DNA of 64,000 bases from Annona cherimola. Taxonomy: Eukaryota; Streptophyta; Magnoliopsida; Magnoliales; Annonaceae. A model generated the notes under the pieces. That model saw only the letters and a program-made list of their open reading frames with translations. It was not told the origin of the DNA and made no database searches. The position numbers and the translations under genes were made by a program. The stretch's first letter is position 1. Each line of letters begins with the position of its first letter. Where the stretch lies: assembly GCA_030490835.1 (NCBI GenBank), contig CM059971.1, positions 74,418,224 through 74,482,223 on the forward strand. Direction: 5' to 3'. This document shows positions 23,016 through 35,195 of the stretch, piece by piece.

Positions 23016-26000
23016 ATGGCGGACGAGGTGTCGCTAGATCTGGAGGAGCTTCGCCACCTCCAGAGCATAGCCAAGAGGCCCAGAATTCTCTCCATCATCT
23101 CTTCCGAGATTGGGAAATTGGAGAAGGTAGGTGTGTCTTGTGTTCTTCGCCCTCTCCTATCCGCTTTCTCTCTGTCAATTCCCATAGTAAAACTGGATTT
23201 GTTTTGCCATAATTTCCTAAGTGTTTTACTAGTTACCTATGAGTGATGGATTGCGGTTTACTTGTTGGAATCATTGCTGGAGTAAGTCTTCGGGAAGGGA
23301 TGGGATACTTTTCTCATATGACGTCTGCCTGATGTGTCTGATTTGCCGCTTGAGTTGGATTTGCTGAGTAGGTGACCGTCTTTAAGTTGGTTTTGGCTGT
23401 TGCTGTTGGTGGCTAGCTATTGTGCATTTATTTCACTGTTGTGACTGTTCTTTCCACTAAATGGATGACGGTCACACAGTAGATAAGAAAACGATTGGAT
23501 TTCAATACAGAATAGTGTTGCCACATGGGCACTAAGAATGTAGTCATTGAGATGATAATCATATGCAAACTTGGTGTTTGCAATTTCAGATTGAGATAGC
23601 TCAGTAATATTAGGTTACCTTACTCACTTTGGATGGTAAGCGACAGTGTGGGTGTAGTTTGAGCCCGGACTGCTGCATTATTTTGTTGTCCAGGAGTAAT
23701 TAGCCTCGCAAAATGGTTCTTGCTAATTCATGCTGCTTGATCTTGTATGTATGCTGTTGACAATTTTGGCTTCTGGACTAGTTTTTTTTCTGGTGCTCTT
23801 TCATGCATAGCTTGAGGCTAACTTGACCGACAATGTATACTTTACTAGCACGTATATGTTGGTTATAATGTTTCCTGGTCAAGTTTGTCTGGCAGTGAGC
23901 TCATGAGTGATGCCTCTTCCACAATAGTTGCTTCAAAATAGGTGATGATTGAAATTGAAAAATATGACTTTCCTGTTTCAAAATTAATGTTGAAATTCCT
24001 TAAATTGACTCAATTGCTGCAACCAGCGTCACACCAAATCAGAAGGTGACTGCCTAGTGATTTAATCAATTCCTCGTTTTGGTCTACCTCGCTGAAGTGT
24101 GTCATCAAGTCTGGTTGTATGGTTTCTTTATTTTCCTTGTCATACATAATTTTTTTTTTCTGACCTTAAGCATTCCATGATCTGTTCTCTTGACTAATAT
24201 ACAAGCAGGTTGAACTGGCCCATTTTATTTTTAAAATGATTGTACTGGTTTTCTGATTTTCGACAGTTGTCAAAGGTTTCAGCCCCTGCTTCCCTTTCTG
24301 GAACTAAGGCACCAGCCGCAACCCCTTCGCTGAACTACGTCACACTTGGATCATTCAGCTGGGATCAGGACAGTGACAAGATCAAGGTATGATGTTCCCA
24401 GCCTCCCCTGAAGTTAGGTTCTGGAATGGTTGATTCAGAGCAGACGTTGCACTATTAATGCTGGGAAGTTGATTCGAGAAGCTAGAAATTGTCACAGTTG
24501 GCAGTTTTCCTGAGCAGCAAGCAGGCAACGAGAGGCAAATATATCATGATTGTGATTCAACTGCCTCTGCTTGGTGACTATCTATTTCTTTTTGTCAAAA
24601 CATGCTAGATGCAATAATAATTTTTTTTCCTCTTGATGCACTTGCAAAATTTACATCTGTTTTATGCAAGCATCATACTTATTGTTGAGTTAGTAGATTT
24701 GGCTCATTTCATTGGTATCGAGATAAATGCCACTTGTGGAAGTGTGTTAGTCTTTACAATATGTGTTTGGGTGCTTCAAACTGACATAGCTAAAAGTATC
24801 ATCATATGAAGTGGGAAAATTGAAAATATTATGCACCTGGAGCCCATGCTGCAGGACTTCACTTCAATTACAATTGTGGTTTTTTCATAAAAGATATAAT
24901 TGCAAGTCTACAGCAGTTTAGCCCATTCCAATTGTTGGTTTATGCTAGAGTTCATTTGCGACCATGATTTCTTCTTTCATTTATTCTCAAATCTTTATGA
25001 AATTTAATTATGCAGATCCACTTGTCCATACAAAGGCACCCTGTTTTTGCATTATTTGTTCTTCATGGATTTTGTACTTGAAAATTTTAGTTCTGTTAAC
25101 CCAATTACATAATTTGACTGCACCATTAATGGTGGTTTGAAGCTAACGGATAAGGTTGGCCTATTTTATTTATTTCTTTTTCCTCTTAGATTTATGTGCC
25201 TCTGGAGGGTGTGGAGCAAGAGAAAATAGAAACTGTTTTCAAGCCGATGTCTATGGACATAAAATTCCTTGATGTTCAAGGCAAGAATTACCGTTGTGCT
25301 ATACCAAAGTTTAATAAGGAGATTGTACCCGACCAATGCAAGGTGGTTGTGAAGCCCAACCGAGTGATTATCACACTAGTCAAAGCTTCAAAAGGCAATT
25401 GGGTTGACTTATACTTCAAAGAAGACAAGGTGATGATTCTCACTTTCCCCTTCTTCCGCCTTCTTAAATAAAACTCAGAGAAGCTTGGCCCTCCTTTCCA
25501 ACGGGAAAGGATTGGATTTCAGGAGCTCTGTGTCTATTGTTGTCAGTTCGCCTGCTAACTACCTGAGCAGGTGGCCTTTTTTTTTTTTTTATGGAAAAAA
25601 AAACAAAATTCAGGTGGCAAATTTTAGCCAGCTACTGTTGGATTCAGTTCTGGCTGTGTGTAATCCACAACCACTTAACTATTTTTGTTTTTCTGTGCTC
25701 TTTAGAGGATGCTACTGGCCTGCCTTATTTGTGAATACGGTTTATTCTTGGTTCTGAATAAGAGGACAGCCTAAAGCTAAAATTAAAAATGGCTAAAAAG
25801 AAAAAAAAAATTGCCATTTTCTCCTCAGGAGCATATGTGGATGCAAAATTGTAGAAAGGGTACTAAAGATGTTGGATGGATATCCACAGAAGGATTTTCG
25901 TTTACTAGAAAAATTCTAATTTACGCAGTGAACACAGCATCGTTTCTGTACCATGCTTCAGTACCGATAGAGATATAGTTTACCTGCTTGATTTATAGTT

Positions 26001-26368
26001 GAGAGAGGTTTAATGGATCGTCTTGTGGTTTTGCAGATGAAACCCAATTTGGATAAAGAGAAGGATCCGATGGCAGGAATTATGGATTTGATGAAGGTAA
26101 GTTCCTTTGATCTTTTTTCATTTCTTAGTCAAGTGCTCATCCTGCTTTGTTGGGCGCGCTTTTTCCTATCATTAGCAGTGAGGCAATCAATTACCGGTTG
26201 CATCAACTCGCATCATTTTTGTGCTTTTACATGCATAGCTGAGTTTGTGGTGCACTGGTGCAGAACATGTATGACGAAGGAGATGATGAGATGAAGCGGA
26301 CCATTGCAAAAGCATGGACAGACGCGAGATCTGGAAAGGCAGCTGACCCCTTGAAAGGATACCGTTGA
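23016..26368 (+). CDS. CACYBP: Calcyclin-binding protein / Siah-interacting protein (CacyBP/SIP)
   Basis: This adaptor of the SGT1/p23-like group links, in animals, Siah ubiquitin ligases to Skp1-type complexes and binds Hsp90 and S100 proteins. Five exons join in frame: 23016-23126, 24267-24386, 25190-25429, 26037-26096 and 26264-26368, giving 211 aa, close to the family's ~220. Residues 1-45 (MADEVSLDLEELRHLQSIAK ...) form the helical N-terminal domain. The CS domain spans about 61-155 (NYVTLGSFSWDQ, IYVPLEG, KFLDVQGKNYRC, NWVDLYF). The SGS domain follows to the end (MKPNLDKEKDPMAGIMDLMK, NMYDEGDDEMKRTIAKAW, ending DPLKGYR). All introns have GT/AG ends and phase 0. The start is the first ATG after the TATA box. 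The role in plants is less established; identification is firm. Confidence 0.95.
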
Positions 26369-26863
26369 ATTTTTAAACTATAGGCGGAGAGAGGAAAGAT
26401 GAGGAGAACTTGGCCGTTCCTAGTTTTAGTGTTGTGTTCCTTCTATGTACGTGCTCGAACTTTAGTGACATTGTCTGTCAACCATCCGTCCACCTCATTT
26501 GAGGGCTTGGATTCGTGAAATTGGATTGGTCTGATTACATGATGTGGGTCGGTCCTCTTTTATGATGATGAGATTCTTTTACCAGTGCTGACCGACCATT
26601 TCCATGTGTTTTCCGTCTTCTGCATGTCCAATTTGGATGCGGTTGGTTGTTGCTGTAGTGGTTGTGATTAAAGTCATTAAACACGGTATTATTCATAATA
26701 ATGAAAATTGTACAACGCGTTGGGAAAAACCTGCTACTCGACCAAATTTTCTGGTGGATCCCTTCTGTCTACAGGACAGCAAAAGCTGTATCCGTGTGCG
26801 TTTTGATTGAAAGGTGAAATAGGATAGGCATAAGGCTTTTAAAATTTCGTCCATTCATTCTTC
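26369..26863. other. CacyBP 3' UTR and short intergenic DNA
   Basis: This is 3' UTR-like sequence after the stop, with AT-rich poly(A)-signal-like stretches near 26690-26705. No other gene was seen. It ends at the LINE target-site duplication. Confidence 0.5.
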
Positions 26864-26873
26864 TGCAGTGTTA

Positions 26874-28230
26874 AGTATTTTTTTTTAAAAGAACAAACTT
26901 AGTTGATTGCATTCGGATCATCAATGCACATGAGATAACAATGGTCCACGGAGGGTCCCCTTCCCAAACCCGCTCCCTTTCCTTTAATAACAGGCCCTCC
27001 TTGGCCAGTCTATGTGCAACTATGTTGCCTTTTCTAATCACATGGGAGAAGGCCATCTCCTGAAAGTTTGAAGTTGCATTCGTGATTTCTTCAACCGTAA
27101 CTTTTACCGGTGATTGAGAATGACTCCCATTGGCCACCCATTCGATTAGAGCATGAGCGAATCAGATTCGATGATGAGGCAATATGTCCCACATTCCGCT
27201 GCCCACTCAATTCCTAGTAGAATTGCCCTCGCCTCCATCCACAGCGCACCCGTGATGCGGTGAGATTTCCAAGCTTTTGCAGTAATGAAATTGCCTTCCT
27301 CGTTTCTCAGAACAGCGCCAAAACCCAATGCCTGCTGCTCAATCTCGCAGCCCGCATCCACGTTCAATTTAATCCAGCCAGCCTTCAGGGTGGTCCATTC
27401 CAAAGTTTCATATGAGCTAGGCTTGTTTGAATTGAGTCAGGTAATTAGAGCTCCAAGCACTAACCTCTCTGTATTGCTGTTGTTGTGAACACGACGGATC
27501 GCCTGTGCTGTCCAAAAGCCTTCTATTCCTTAGAGACCACCACCTCCAGCACATAGTAATGAACAACTCTAGGGGATTTTGATTTTGATTATCACTAGCC
27601 GAGAGCCTCTCAAACACCTCTTCCAAATTCCCACGGCTGGACTCCGATAGAGATCGCAGACACGTTAGATTGAGGTTGTGTCTGAAAGCTGAGTAATGCC
27701 AAAACAGATGGTCTTCCTCTCCATCCTGCATGTGGCAGAATAAACAGTTAGTATTAACACTTAATCCTGTCCTCAGAAGGTTGCTTTTGGTAGGCAGCGC
27801 CTTTGATAACAGTCTCCAGCCAAATATCTGTATATTCTTTGGCACATTGGCTTTCCAGATGGCTTTCAAACTGATCCTGCTCTGGAGAGTCCTTTCTTCC
27901 CTCCTCTCTTCCTCTATCTTTCTATTCATAACTAATTTGTAGGCATTCCCATCAGTTTCCATCTCCCAACAGATTATGTCTTCTTCCTCCTCTCTAGGTA
28001 TAGGCACACATCTCACCTGGTTCCAACCTCTCTCCCCTGCCACCAATAGGATCTTCTCTTCTTTCCACTTTCTTTGGTTTCAGTCAATGTATCTTTCTAA
28101 CCTTAAATCATCCTCCATGCCCCTTGGCAATGGCCCCACCTTGTCAATTTTTCCTTCGGCCCACTTATCTGCCAAAAAACCGGATTGTCTTCCTAAATCC
28201 CACTCTCCATTTCACCCCCAATCTCAGTAA
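26874..28230 (-). pseudogene. LINE ORF2 remnant: zinc-binding RT domain and RNase H
   Basis: The segment at 27417-28046 encodes ISLKAIWKANVPKNIQIFGW followed by CLFCHMQDGEEDHLFWH, the zinc-binding region that follows plant LINE reverse transcriptases (zf-RVT type). At 27146-27403, GWIKLNVDAGCE, GFGAVLRNEEGNF, ALWMEARAILLGIEWA and IIESDSL give the D-E-D motifs of an RNase H domain, completed at 26871-27137 by FSHVIRKGNIVAHRLAKEG. Frameshifts or stops near 27140 and 27405-27416, and one stop near 28085, break the frame. The RNase H core looks fairly young. Confidence 0.75.
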
Positions 28231-28240
28231 CTCCTTACGT
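26880..28240 (-). mobile_element. 5'-truncated LINE (non-LTR retrotransposon)
   Basis: Minus-strand coding remnants of ORF2 end in a poly(A)-like tract (T-run at 26878-26886 on the + strand). The flanks match: TGCAGTGTTAAGTATT (26864-26879) and TGCAGTGATAAATACTT (28241-28257), a target duplication of about 16 bp with small differences. Reverse transcriptase is absent, so the copy is 5' truncated, as is usual for LINE insertions. Confidence 0.75.
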
Positions 28241-28257
28241 TGCAGTGATAAATACTT

Positions 28258-28965
28258 AGTCGCAATTTATTATACACACCCGGGTGTATTTTACTCAACT
28301 TTTAATTTTTTTGAAAATATGTTCATAAACCTATTAATATAAGTGTAATTAACATATGTATCAAATTTTACCAATTTTAAAGATTTTTAAATATTTTTTC
28401 TGAATTTTCGGGAAGATAACCTTTATTAAGTTGCCGCCTCACCCAACTGAGCAGAACGTTGACAGGCTCTCTACTCCCCCTCCTCCAACCCATCTCCCAC
28501 CGTCAGTGCTTGGGATCCATTAAACGAAGAAAGAGGAAGAAGCAAAAAAACAGCTCAGCGCAAGGCAGGCATGCAGACGCTACCGAAAATTCCTATGAGA
28601 AGTTGCCGGAGGAGATGGTTCCAAGCGATGGGGTAAATGGAGAAAACGGTGTGGAGTAGGGGTAAAATCAACTTTTCAGCATGCCGCTGACGTTGGATTT
28701 GGGCCGAGTGCGACGGCAGATGGGTGTGTGAGGAATTAAGGTGAAACGCCGCAAATAATAACGCCTCATACTTAGTGACGTCCGGTTTTACCTGCTATCA
28801 CAACATCGCGGCATTAGGCTGCAGAGTTCGAGCAAACAAAAGGCATTTGCTGCTATAATATCAGCCATCCATGTCAACCAACAACAAGAGGAAACAAGAG
28901 AGTTCTCATGAATGAGAGCCCGGGGGTAAAAAAGAAAAAGGAAAGAGAACAAGGGATTCCCGTTT
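28258..28965. other. Intergenic DNA and ICR 3' UTR
   Basis: At 28260-28430 one arm of a foldback MITE is seen, beginning with CACCCGGGTG. The stretch 28440-28780 is GC-richer with no recognised gene. The 3' UTR of the minus-strand ICR gene should lie at about 28790-28965. Confidence 0.4.
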
Positions 28966-31032
28966 CTATTTTTGCCCTTTCTTCCTCCACAAATCCCCAA
29001 ACATTCGTATTCCTGCACCCTTCCTCTTTCCACTGCCCAGCTCATCCAAATCATCGGCCATTGGCGACCCCAACCCAGGGTATCCAACAGACTCAAATCC
29101 ACCATGGTGGTGCTTGTCCATGGAGCTGCACCTCTCAGCACTCCTACCATTCATGTCTGCTCCCCCAGCCAGCACTGCTGCGGCTGCATCAGCTGCCTTT
29201 CGCCATTGCTCTGTCTGCACCCTCAGCTTCTTCATCTCAGTCTCCAATGCAAGCTTGGCTGCTTCAATGGCTTTCAGCTCATCTGCCAATTTGGTCGTCT
29301 GGCTCTTGCTCTCTTCCAGTTCAATTCCAATGCGAACAAGCTTCAGAGCCGCTTCCTCCTCTCGCGCACGAGCCACTGATGCCTCTGCAGCTGCATCAGA
29401 GACCTGCCTTTTCAGTTCATCATTCTCAGCACAGAAACTCTCCAGTTCCTTCTCCTTTTCGGCCAATTTCGCCTTCAGTTCAGACATCTCAGCACTCTTC
29501 AGTTCAGACATCTCAGCACTCTCAGGCGAATCTGGTGGCTTCTCGAGCTCGCTCAATGGTTCTGAAAATTCAATTGGCTTGGCAGCGATGTCTTTTTTCT
29601 CAGGTGTGTGGACCATATCAGGACTTGCCTCTGTTGCTGCAGGCGCTGGTGCAGGCACCAAAGGAACCTCAAAGACATCAGTTTCAGGGAAGTTCTCATC
29701 AACAGTATTCTCCTCTTCGGGTAATTTTTCATGGGAAACATCAGTGGCACTATTCTCTTTGGATTCATGGATCTGTTGAGGTTCTTCTGCAGGTGTTTGC
29801 TTCTTGGTCTTCGCTAGCTCTTCCTGAGCATCTTTCTTGGCAGCTTCCACTGCAGCCAGCTGCTGCTTCAGTTTCTTCACTTCCTCTTGTGTTTGGTTCA
29901 ACTGTGCTTCTAAATCAGAGATGCGGGTTCCACGCTTCTTCTGATAAAATGATCAGATTTCAGCTTAAAAACACTAGTAGAGATCTTCTAACAAGAACAA
30001 GATTAACACTAGCATATATCCTCAATGAGAGTCGTAAGATCAAACACCCAAAGAAGAACTACTGTGCACCTGATAGTCAAATGATAATGGGTACAGTCTC
30101 AGACAAAAACGGCACTCAGAATCTCATTGGATGGAATGGTATAAGAATTGGTCTCCTTTCTCATATCCCATCCAATCTCTAATTCATAATAATCTTATTT
30201 TTCTTATTTTCACTGTAACTTTTCTCATTTTCAATATAATTTCTCATTATATAATATGAAACCACCTCTTTCCTAATACACAACAACTCCTCATCCAAAT
30301 TGAAATTCCATTGGACGCTTCCGAATGGAAAGGGAATGAGAAAGCATTGAGGATGAGAACTTTGACTGTCTAGAGACAAGAACGCCAACAACAAACCTCG
30401 GCAAGTGGATTCCTTGGAGATCGTCGATCACCAATCTTTGGACTTCTGTCAACCAAAGGACGATTGGTTGAATGCACTCCATCAGATTCGGAGCTGGAAG
30501 TCCTCAGCTGAAGAGGCACACGGGGCGATCGCCTCTCCGGTATTTCTGACCCCCTGAAAATTGCATATCATAATCCTGGCATGTCAGATTTCTTCTCTTT
30601 CTACAATACAGATAAGATCTTGATTGATCAATCATTGTGAAACGGTTAAAAAAAAAAATCCTTTCCAATTCACCCATCACATTCGGATTGGAGCATGAAC
30701 ATGCAGTCCCCGAAAAGAAAGTGTTTGTGCTGCAGGAGGAGAAAGTAATACATCCACTTCAACAAATGCACATGGGAAGACAAACAGCATGAGCAGACAG
30801 GTTGACCCAAGACAAATTCCGAATATTGAAATAATTAAGTTAGAATGGAGCTGAAATATGGAGAAAGGCAATAACATGATAGAAATTGATGTTTACAATT
30901 CAAATAGCAAAATTCTAAAACTGCCGCATGCATATATCTCCCAACTTGGGAATACAGAAAAAGAAAAGATGTAATCTGATATAATAAGATCCAGGGTCAA
31001 AACAGCTGTTTGTCTGACCTCGATCTTGGCAT
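28966..31032 (-). CDS. ICR: Interactor of constitutive active ROPs (ICR/RIP), ICR1-like
   Basis: ICR proteins are plant coiled-coil scaffolds that bind active ROP GTPases and couple them to exocytosis, polarity and microtubules at the cell cortex. Exons on the minus strand: 31032-31019 (ATG), 30553-30397 and 29940-28966 (TAA), total 381 aa. The N-terminus MPRSRGSEIPERRSP, then LQLRTSSSESD, is typical of the ICR1/RIP1 branch. RISDLEAQLNQTQEEVKKLK opens the coiled coil, which continues at about residues 205-310. QWRKAA (302-307), the ROP-binding signature, is intact, and the basic C-terminus ends GIRMFGDLWRKKGQK. A 24-bp tandem duplication doubles SAEMSELK (198-213). The split first exon with only 14 coding bases is supported by phase and family match. 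The exact subfamily is uncertain. Confidence 0.9.
29473..29520 (-). repeat. In-frame 24-bp tandem duplication in ICR
   Basis: Two perfect 24-bp copies (29473-29496, 29497-29520) encode SAEMSELK twice. Eight residues is close to but not a multiple of the heptad, so the insertion should shift the coiled-coil register by one residue. Confidence 0.9.
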
Positions 31033-31942
31033 CTTGCTCACACTTTCAAGTCTTCTTTGACGAGGAATTCCCGTCTACCTGAGGTCAAGAAACTGTAACA
31101 GTGACAACATCAGCCAGGGATGAAATAACAGAGAGAAAAGAAGCCAAAACTCACAAATAATGCAGATCCAATGTTCAGTCCCTTCAGCTAATAAAGCCCG
31201 CAAATCTTTGAAAAAATAAAAAAAAAGAAATTAATTACATCAAAATTGCAACTGCATGGGAGGCCAGCTATGCGGCTGGTAGGTGTCTAGGTGAGTTACA
31301 ACACATGGAAGAGAACCTGCAACCCATGTGCTAAAAATGCAAGTTGGTTGGTTGAAGATGGAAAAAATATCAATCGGGGATCATCAGCATCCAACATGGG
31401 TTGGGTTGGGATGATCCCCTCCCGAATGGCCCACCCCAAGATCCACTGCACACGTGCAAGGCAGCAGAAAGCCGAGGTGCGCGTGGCAATGGCAAAGCTG
31501 GTGCGTGGAGGGGAGGGAGGGAGTACGGTGAGCGTGGCAGAGAGCACATGAAGCCCACAGCAAAAGCCGACTATTTTTTTTTTTTTTTGATGGTAAAAGC
31601 CGACTATTGAATTTGCGATTTTCACCACGTTTGGCGAGCTTTTACAGCCAACGTCGCTTGCCGCTGTACTGACATCTTTAATAAAAGCAACTCTAGTCTG
31701 AAATAACGGGCCTGAAAAAAATATTCATTTCTTGGAAAGACAGTAATGGCCCCATCCTTTGAATTTGGGATTTTTAAAAATAAACCCTTCAAGTTTCAAA
31801 ACATTACAAAATAAACTCCAACACTGTTGTTCATTTACGAATTTTCAAACATATGACAACTAGAAAAACTACATTCGGTCCATTTTGCATTTAATATTAT
31901 TTCACAAATGTTGACATCTAATTCATTTTGCAACATTTTAAA

Positions 31943-32179
31943 GGTGTGTTTGGTAATTTGAAAAAAATTATTGTGAAAAAAGTTGGTAAAAAGTGGGAGA
32001 ATGAATGATGTTATAAAATAGTGGCAAAGAATAACAATAAAGGATAATTGTATAAAAATATAAAAATGATTAAAATTAAGAGAATTATACGGAAATTTAT
32101 ATAAATAATTATAAAAAAGAATAGTTGTATAAAAAAGTACAGAAAAAGTTTATAAAAAAAATTTTGTTTGCCAACCCCA
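31943..32179. mobile_element. Tourist-like MITE in ICR leader intron
   Basis: The left end reads GGTGTGTTTGGTAATTTG and the right end TTGCCAACCCC; the body matches other copies. Ends are eroded, and no clean target duplication remains. Confidence 0.6.
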
Positions 32180-32940
32180 CGTCAATTGACCAATACCTAA
32201 ATCAAATGGTCTAATTTGCAAGTAAAAAAAAAAATTACAGGGTCTATTTTGAAAAATTCAGCCCATTTTACATCTCATATTATCTCACAAACGTCGACAT
32301 GATTCGGATTCATTTCGCAACATTTTTAAATTGATGTGGTCTATCCACCAATACCCAAATCACGTGGACTAATTTGCAAGTAAGAAAAATTACATGGTTT
32401 ATTTTGGAAACGCTTCATTTTTTTATGAGGTTGAATTAGGTACAAGGGCATTTCGGTAATTCGGTGTGGAAATATCACAAAAGTGGAGTGCATTTTTTGG
32501 CAAGTTTGAATTTTGGTTGGTAGATCGCGGGTGTTCATGTAGTTGTGGTTGATGTGTCGGATGTGACCGTGAAATCCGGCCCAGCAGCATTAGAATGCGA
32601 AATCGACATGGCCCATCTACTTGGATGGATGGCCAGGATAAGGACGAAAAAAGATCGCCGATCGACGGTCTGAAGAGTCGGTTAAAAATCAACGGCTTAG
32701 ATAGTCCGACCGTAGCCGAAATCACGCAGTGGAAACATCTGATTTCAGAGGAGTAGAAAGCTACTCGATCTTTCGGTCAAAAACAGGAGAATCTCTAAGC
32801 AGAAGTAGAAACAGTGGATCGGAGTGGTTTGAGTAACAAAGGCTAGATGAAGATGAGAAAGTAGAAGTTACCCGCGGGAATTAGATCCGAAAATCCCTCC
32901 GAAACTCCGTTGGATCGTCTGAGAACTTGTATGCCACTTG

Positions 32941-32941
<1 letters not shown>

Positions 32942-32978
<37 letters not shown>
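32942..32978. repeat. (GA)n microsatellite in ICR leader
   Basis: This is a near-perfect run of GA dinucleotides, read as (CT)n in the ICR transcript. Pyrimidine-rich tracts just after the start site are common in plant leaders. Confidence 0.9.
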
Positions 32979-32981
<3 letters not shown>

Positions 32982-33030
32982 GAAAACAAAGGCTTGGGCA
33001 AGAGAGAGGCGGAAAACAAAGGCTTGGGCA
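32971..33030. repeat. 30-bp perfect tandem duplication at the ICR start site
   Basis: The 30 bp at 32971-33000 recur at 33001-33030. The duplicate lies about 20-80 bp downstream of the TATA box, so it spans the expected initiation region and leader start. Confidence 0.9.
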
Positions 33031-33337
33031 GGTGAGCTGCGGAGAGCATTTATAGAGGGAGAGGGAAAGCAGCTTTCAAAATGGAAGGCGGCAGTGGAGT
33101 GTGGGAGGATTTGGGAGGGAGGAAGAGCTGGTGTGTTTTCCCAGGCCGTTTGATTTTTATTTATGGCCGTTCATCACTTGAAACCGGCCCCACATGGATA
33201 CTGTTTTGCGAAATCAGTTCCATTCATTGCGCTTACCAAAATTTATTTAATTAGAATCACATTAATTAGTTTTTTAAAAAATTATATTTTGCAAAAATTT
33301 TCATATTTGATATATTTTACTTTGATTTTAAGGTTAC

Positions 33338-33624
33338 AAGTGTGTTTGTGAAGTGATTAAACTTTTGATAAAAAGTTTTTGATATAAAAATTTATCAAAT
33401 AGAGAAAATAAAACCACATAATAGAGATAATGATGAGAAATAAAGAGAATAAAGTTAAAATAAATAAGTAAATTGTATGAGTAGTCGTTTAGAAATAATT
33501 TAAAAATATGATAATTTGTATAAAAAATGTGAAGAAATAATTAAAAAATAAAATAATCATAAAGAATGAAAAGTTTAGTTGAAAAATTTTAGATAAAAAG
33601 TTTTATATTAAACTAAACAAACCC
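33338..33624. mobile_element. Tourist-like MITE, TAC duplication
   Basis: Left end AAGTGTGTTTG, right end CAAACCC, with TAC on both sides (33335-33337, 33625-33627). It is 287 bp. The body shares AAGTTAAAATAAATAAG-type sequence with the other copies. A further partial inverted copy seems to follow at about 33680-33875. Confidence 0.75.
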
Positions 33625-34083
33625 TACATTTACTAAGAGAGGCAAGGAAGGAAGTAAACTTTTCCTCTCGGCCTATACATTTTTCAAGAAATGATCTGAC
33701 ATTTTAATTATATAACTGTATTTTTTTTATTGTTATCTCTATATTTCAATCATTTTATCACATAATTATCCTATTTATTTTCATTTTATCCTATCGAATT
33801 ATACATCTTTACACTATCCAAAAACTCAGTTTTTCATCTCCTCATTATCCACGTTACTAAACAATTCCTTAATAAAGTGCTTAGAGAGATGTAAATTGTG
33901 TAGTAAAATATGTGAAATTATGAATACATAAGATAGTTATATGAAAAATATATTAAATGACTGTCATAAAAATGGAAACAAATTACTTTGCATTTTCGTC
34001 CATGTTATTCTCTTGTCGTTCTTTGATAAGATGGAAATGGGAGATGTGGAATGAAGAGAAGAGATGATAGGAAATAAAATAAA

Positions 34084-34505
34084 GGGTTAATTTCAAATTT
34101 ACCCACTATATTTATCCTTAATTACAAATATACCCACTAAGTTTAAAAACTTTCACATATACCTACTAAGTATGAATAAAATTTCAAATATACCCATTTC
34201 ATCATGCAGAATTAAAAATTGTTATTATCCATCATATGAAATGTCCAAAATACCACTTATTATTTAATAATAATAGTTATTTAACTATGATACTAGTTGA
34301 ACAATATAATGAAACACATCTAATGTAAAAGAAAAAGCTAGACAGAATGAATTTTAACGGTCTAAAGATTGCGCAAATTACAATAAATGTTAGATTAATC
34401 AAGAGTATTTTGAGATTTTAAAATTTTTAAACATTTAAAACTATCATAATGGGTATATCGCTCATACTTAGTAGGTATACATAGTGGGTATATTTGAAAT
34501 TAACC
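34084..34505. mobile_element. MULE-type MITE with 10-bp TSD
   Basis: Ends: GGGTTAATTTCAAATTTACC on the left and GGTTAATTTCAAATATACCC on the opposite strand at the right. A perfect ATAAAATAAA flanks it (34074-34083, 34506-34515). The ATATACCCACTAAG block repeats about every 30 bp near each end, like the ends of the 17867-22485 MULE, so it may be its non-autonomous relative. Confidence 0.75.
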
Positions 34506-34515
34506 ATAAAATAAA

Positions 34516-35195
34516 AGAAGATATAGTAGGAGAAAATATGAAAAGAATGATTACAATATAGAAGTAAACATAGAAAATAGTAGAAAAGTGGGAAAATTAA
34601 TAAGTTGCTTATTGTATTTTTCACTCTTAGTCCCATTCTCATTGCCCCCAGCAAACATATCCTGAAACACCAAAGGAAAAGAGTGCACCGGGGGGCTAAT
34701 CAATTGCTTTGACTTTTTAATCCACCTCAGTCCATTACTTTGCGAGTTTACGAAATTACTCACTCAATTAAAATGCTTTTGATTACTATTATTATAAAAT
34801 AGTACTAATCACGAACAAAATGAATGGGCCAGATTTAACTACATTATCGTGGTGGACACCACATGAGCTAGTATTTATTAGAAAAGGAGATGGTTAGAAT
34901 CTGCGGTGTATGCGAGCAGGACAGATACAAATTTTGAAAAAGCCTTTATTTTTTACCTCGAAAATCCAACCCTTTTGGATTTTCACGAAGAAGTGGGATA
35001 AAACGCACACACGTGCTGCGTGCACCGCGCCAGAGTATCGTTGTCGCATCCGCGTATCTCCACTCCAAATGGCGTGAAGTATAAGATGTCAGATGTGCAC
35101 AGCTGCTAGAATCAGGCCGTTGTAGATTTAAATCTACAAGTTAAACACATTGCTATAAAAGGATTACATTAATGAGTGTGTTTCTCGAATATAAA
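34516..35195. other. Intergenic, no gene recognised
   Basis: AT-rich with a GC-richer patch at 34980-35120. No reading frame, RNA gene or element border could be supported. Confidence 0.4.

Larger units (their letters stand above)
31033..33054 (-). promoter_or_regulatory. ICR 5' UTR, leader intron and core promoter
   Basis: Minus-strand TATAAAT lies at 33048-33054, so transcription should start near 33020. A leader exon runs to about 32872, where CGCGG|GTAACTTC makes a good donor. The intron continues to an acceptor near 31082-31096, just upstream of the start codon. The leader carries a (CT)n run (GA on the + strand, 32942-32978). The intron contains a Tourist-like MITE and repeated short blocks at 31780-32410. 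UTR limits are inferred. Confidence 0.5.

Noticed and set aside
28908..30182. 424-codon open frame on the + strand
   Set aside because: It lies antisense to the ICR coding exon, and its serine/histidine/glutamine-rich product is what the reverse of a Glu/Lys/Ala coiled coil gives. The 221-codon frame at 29114-29779 is the same effect.
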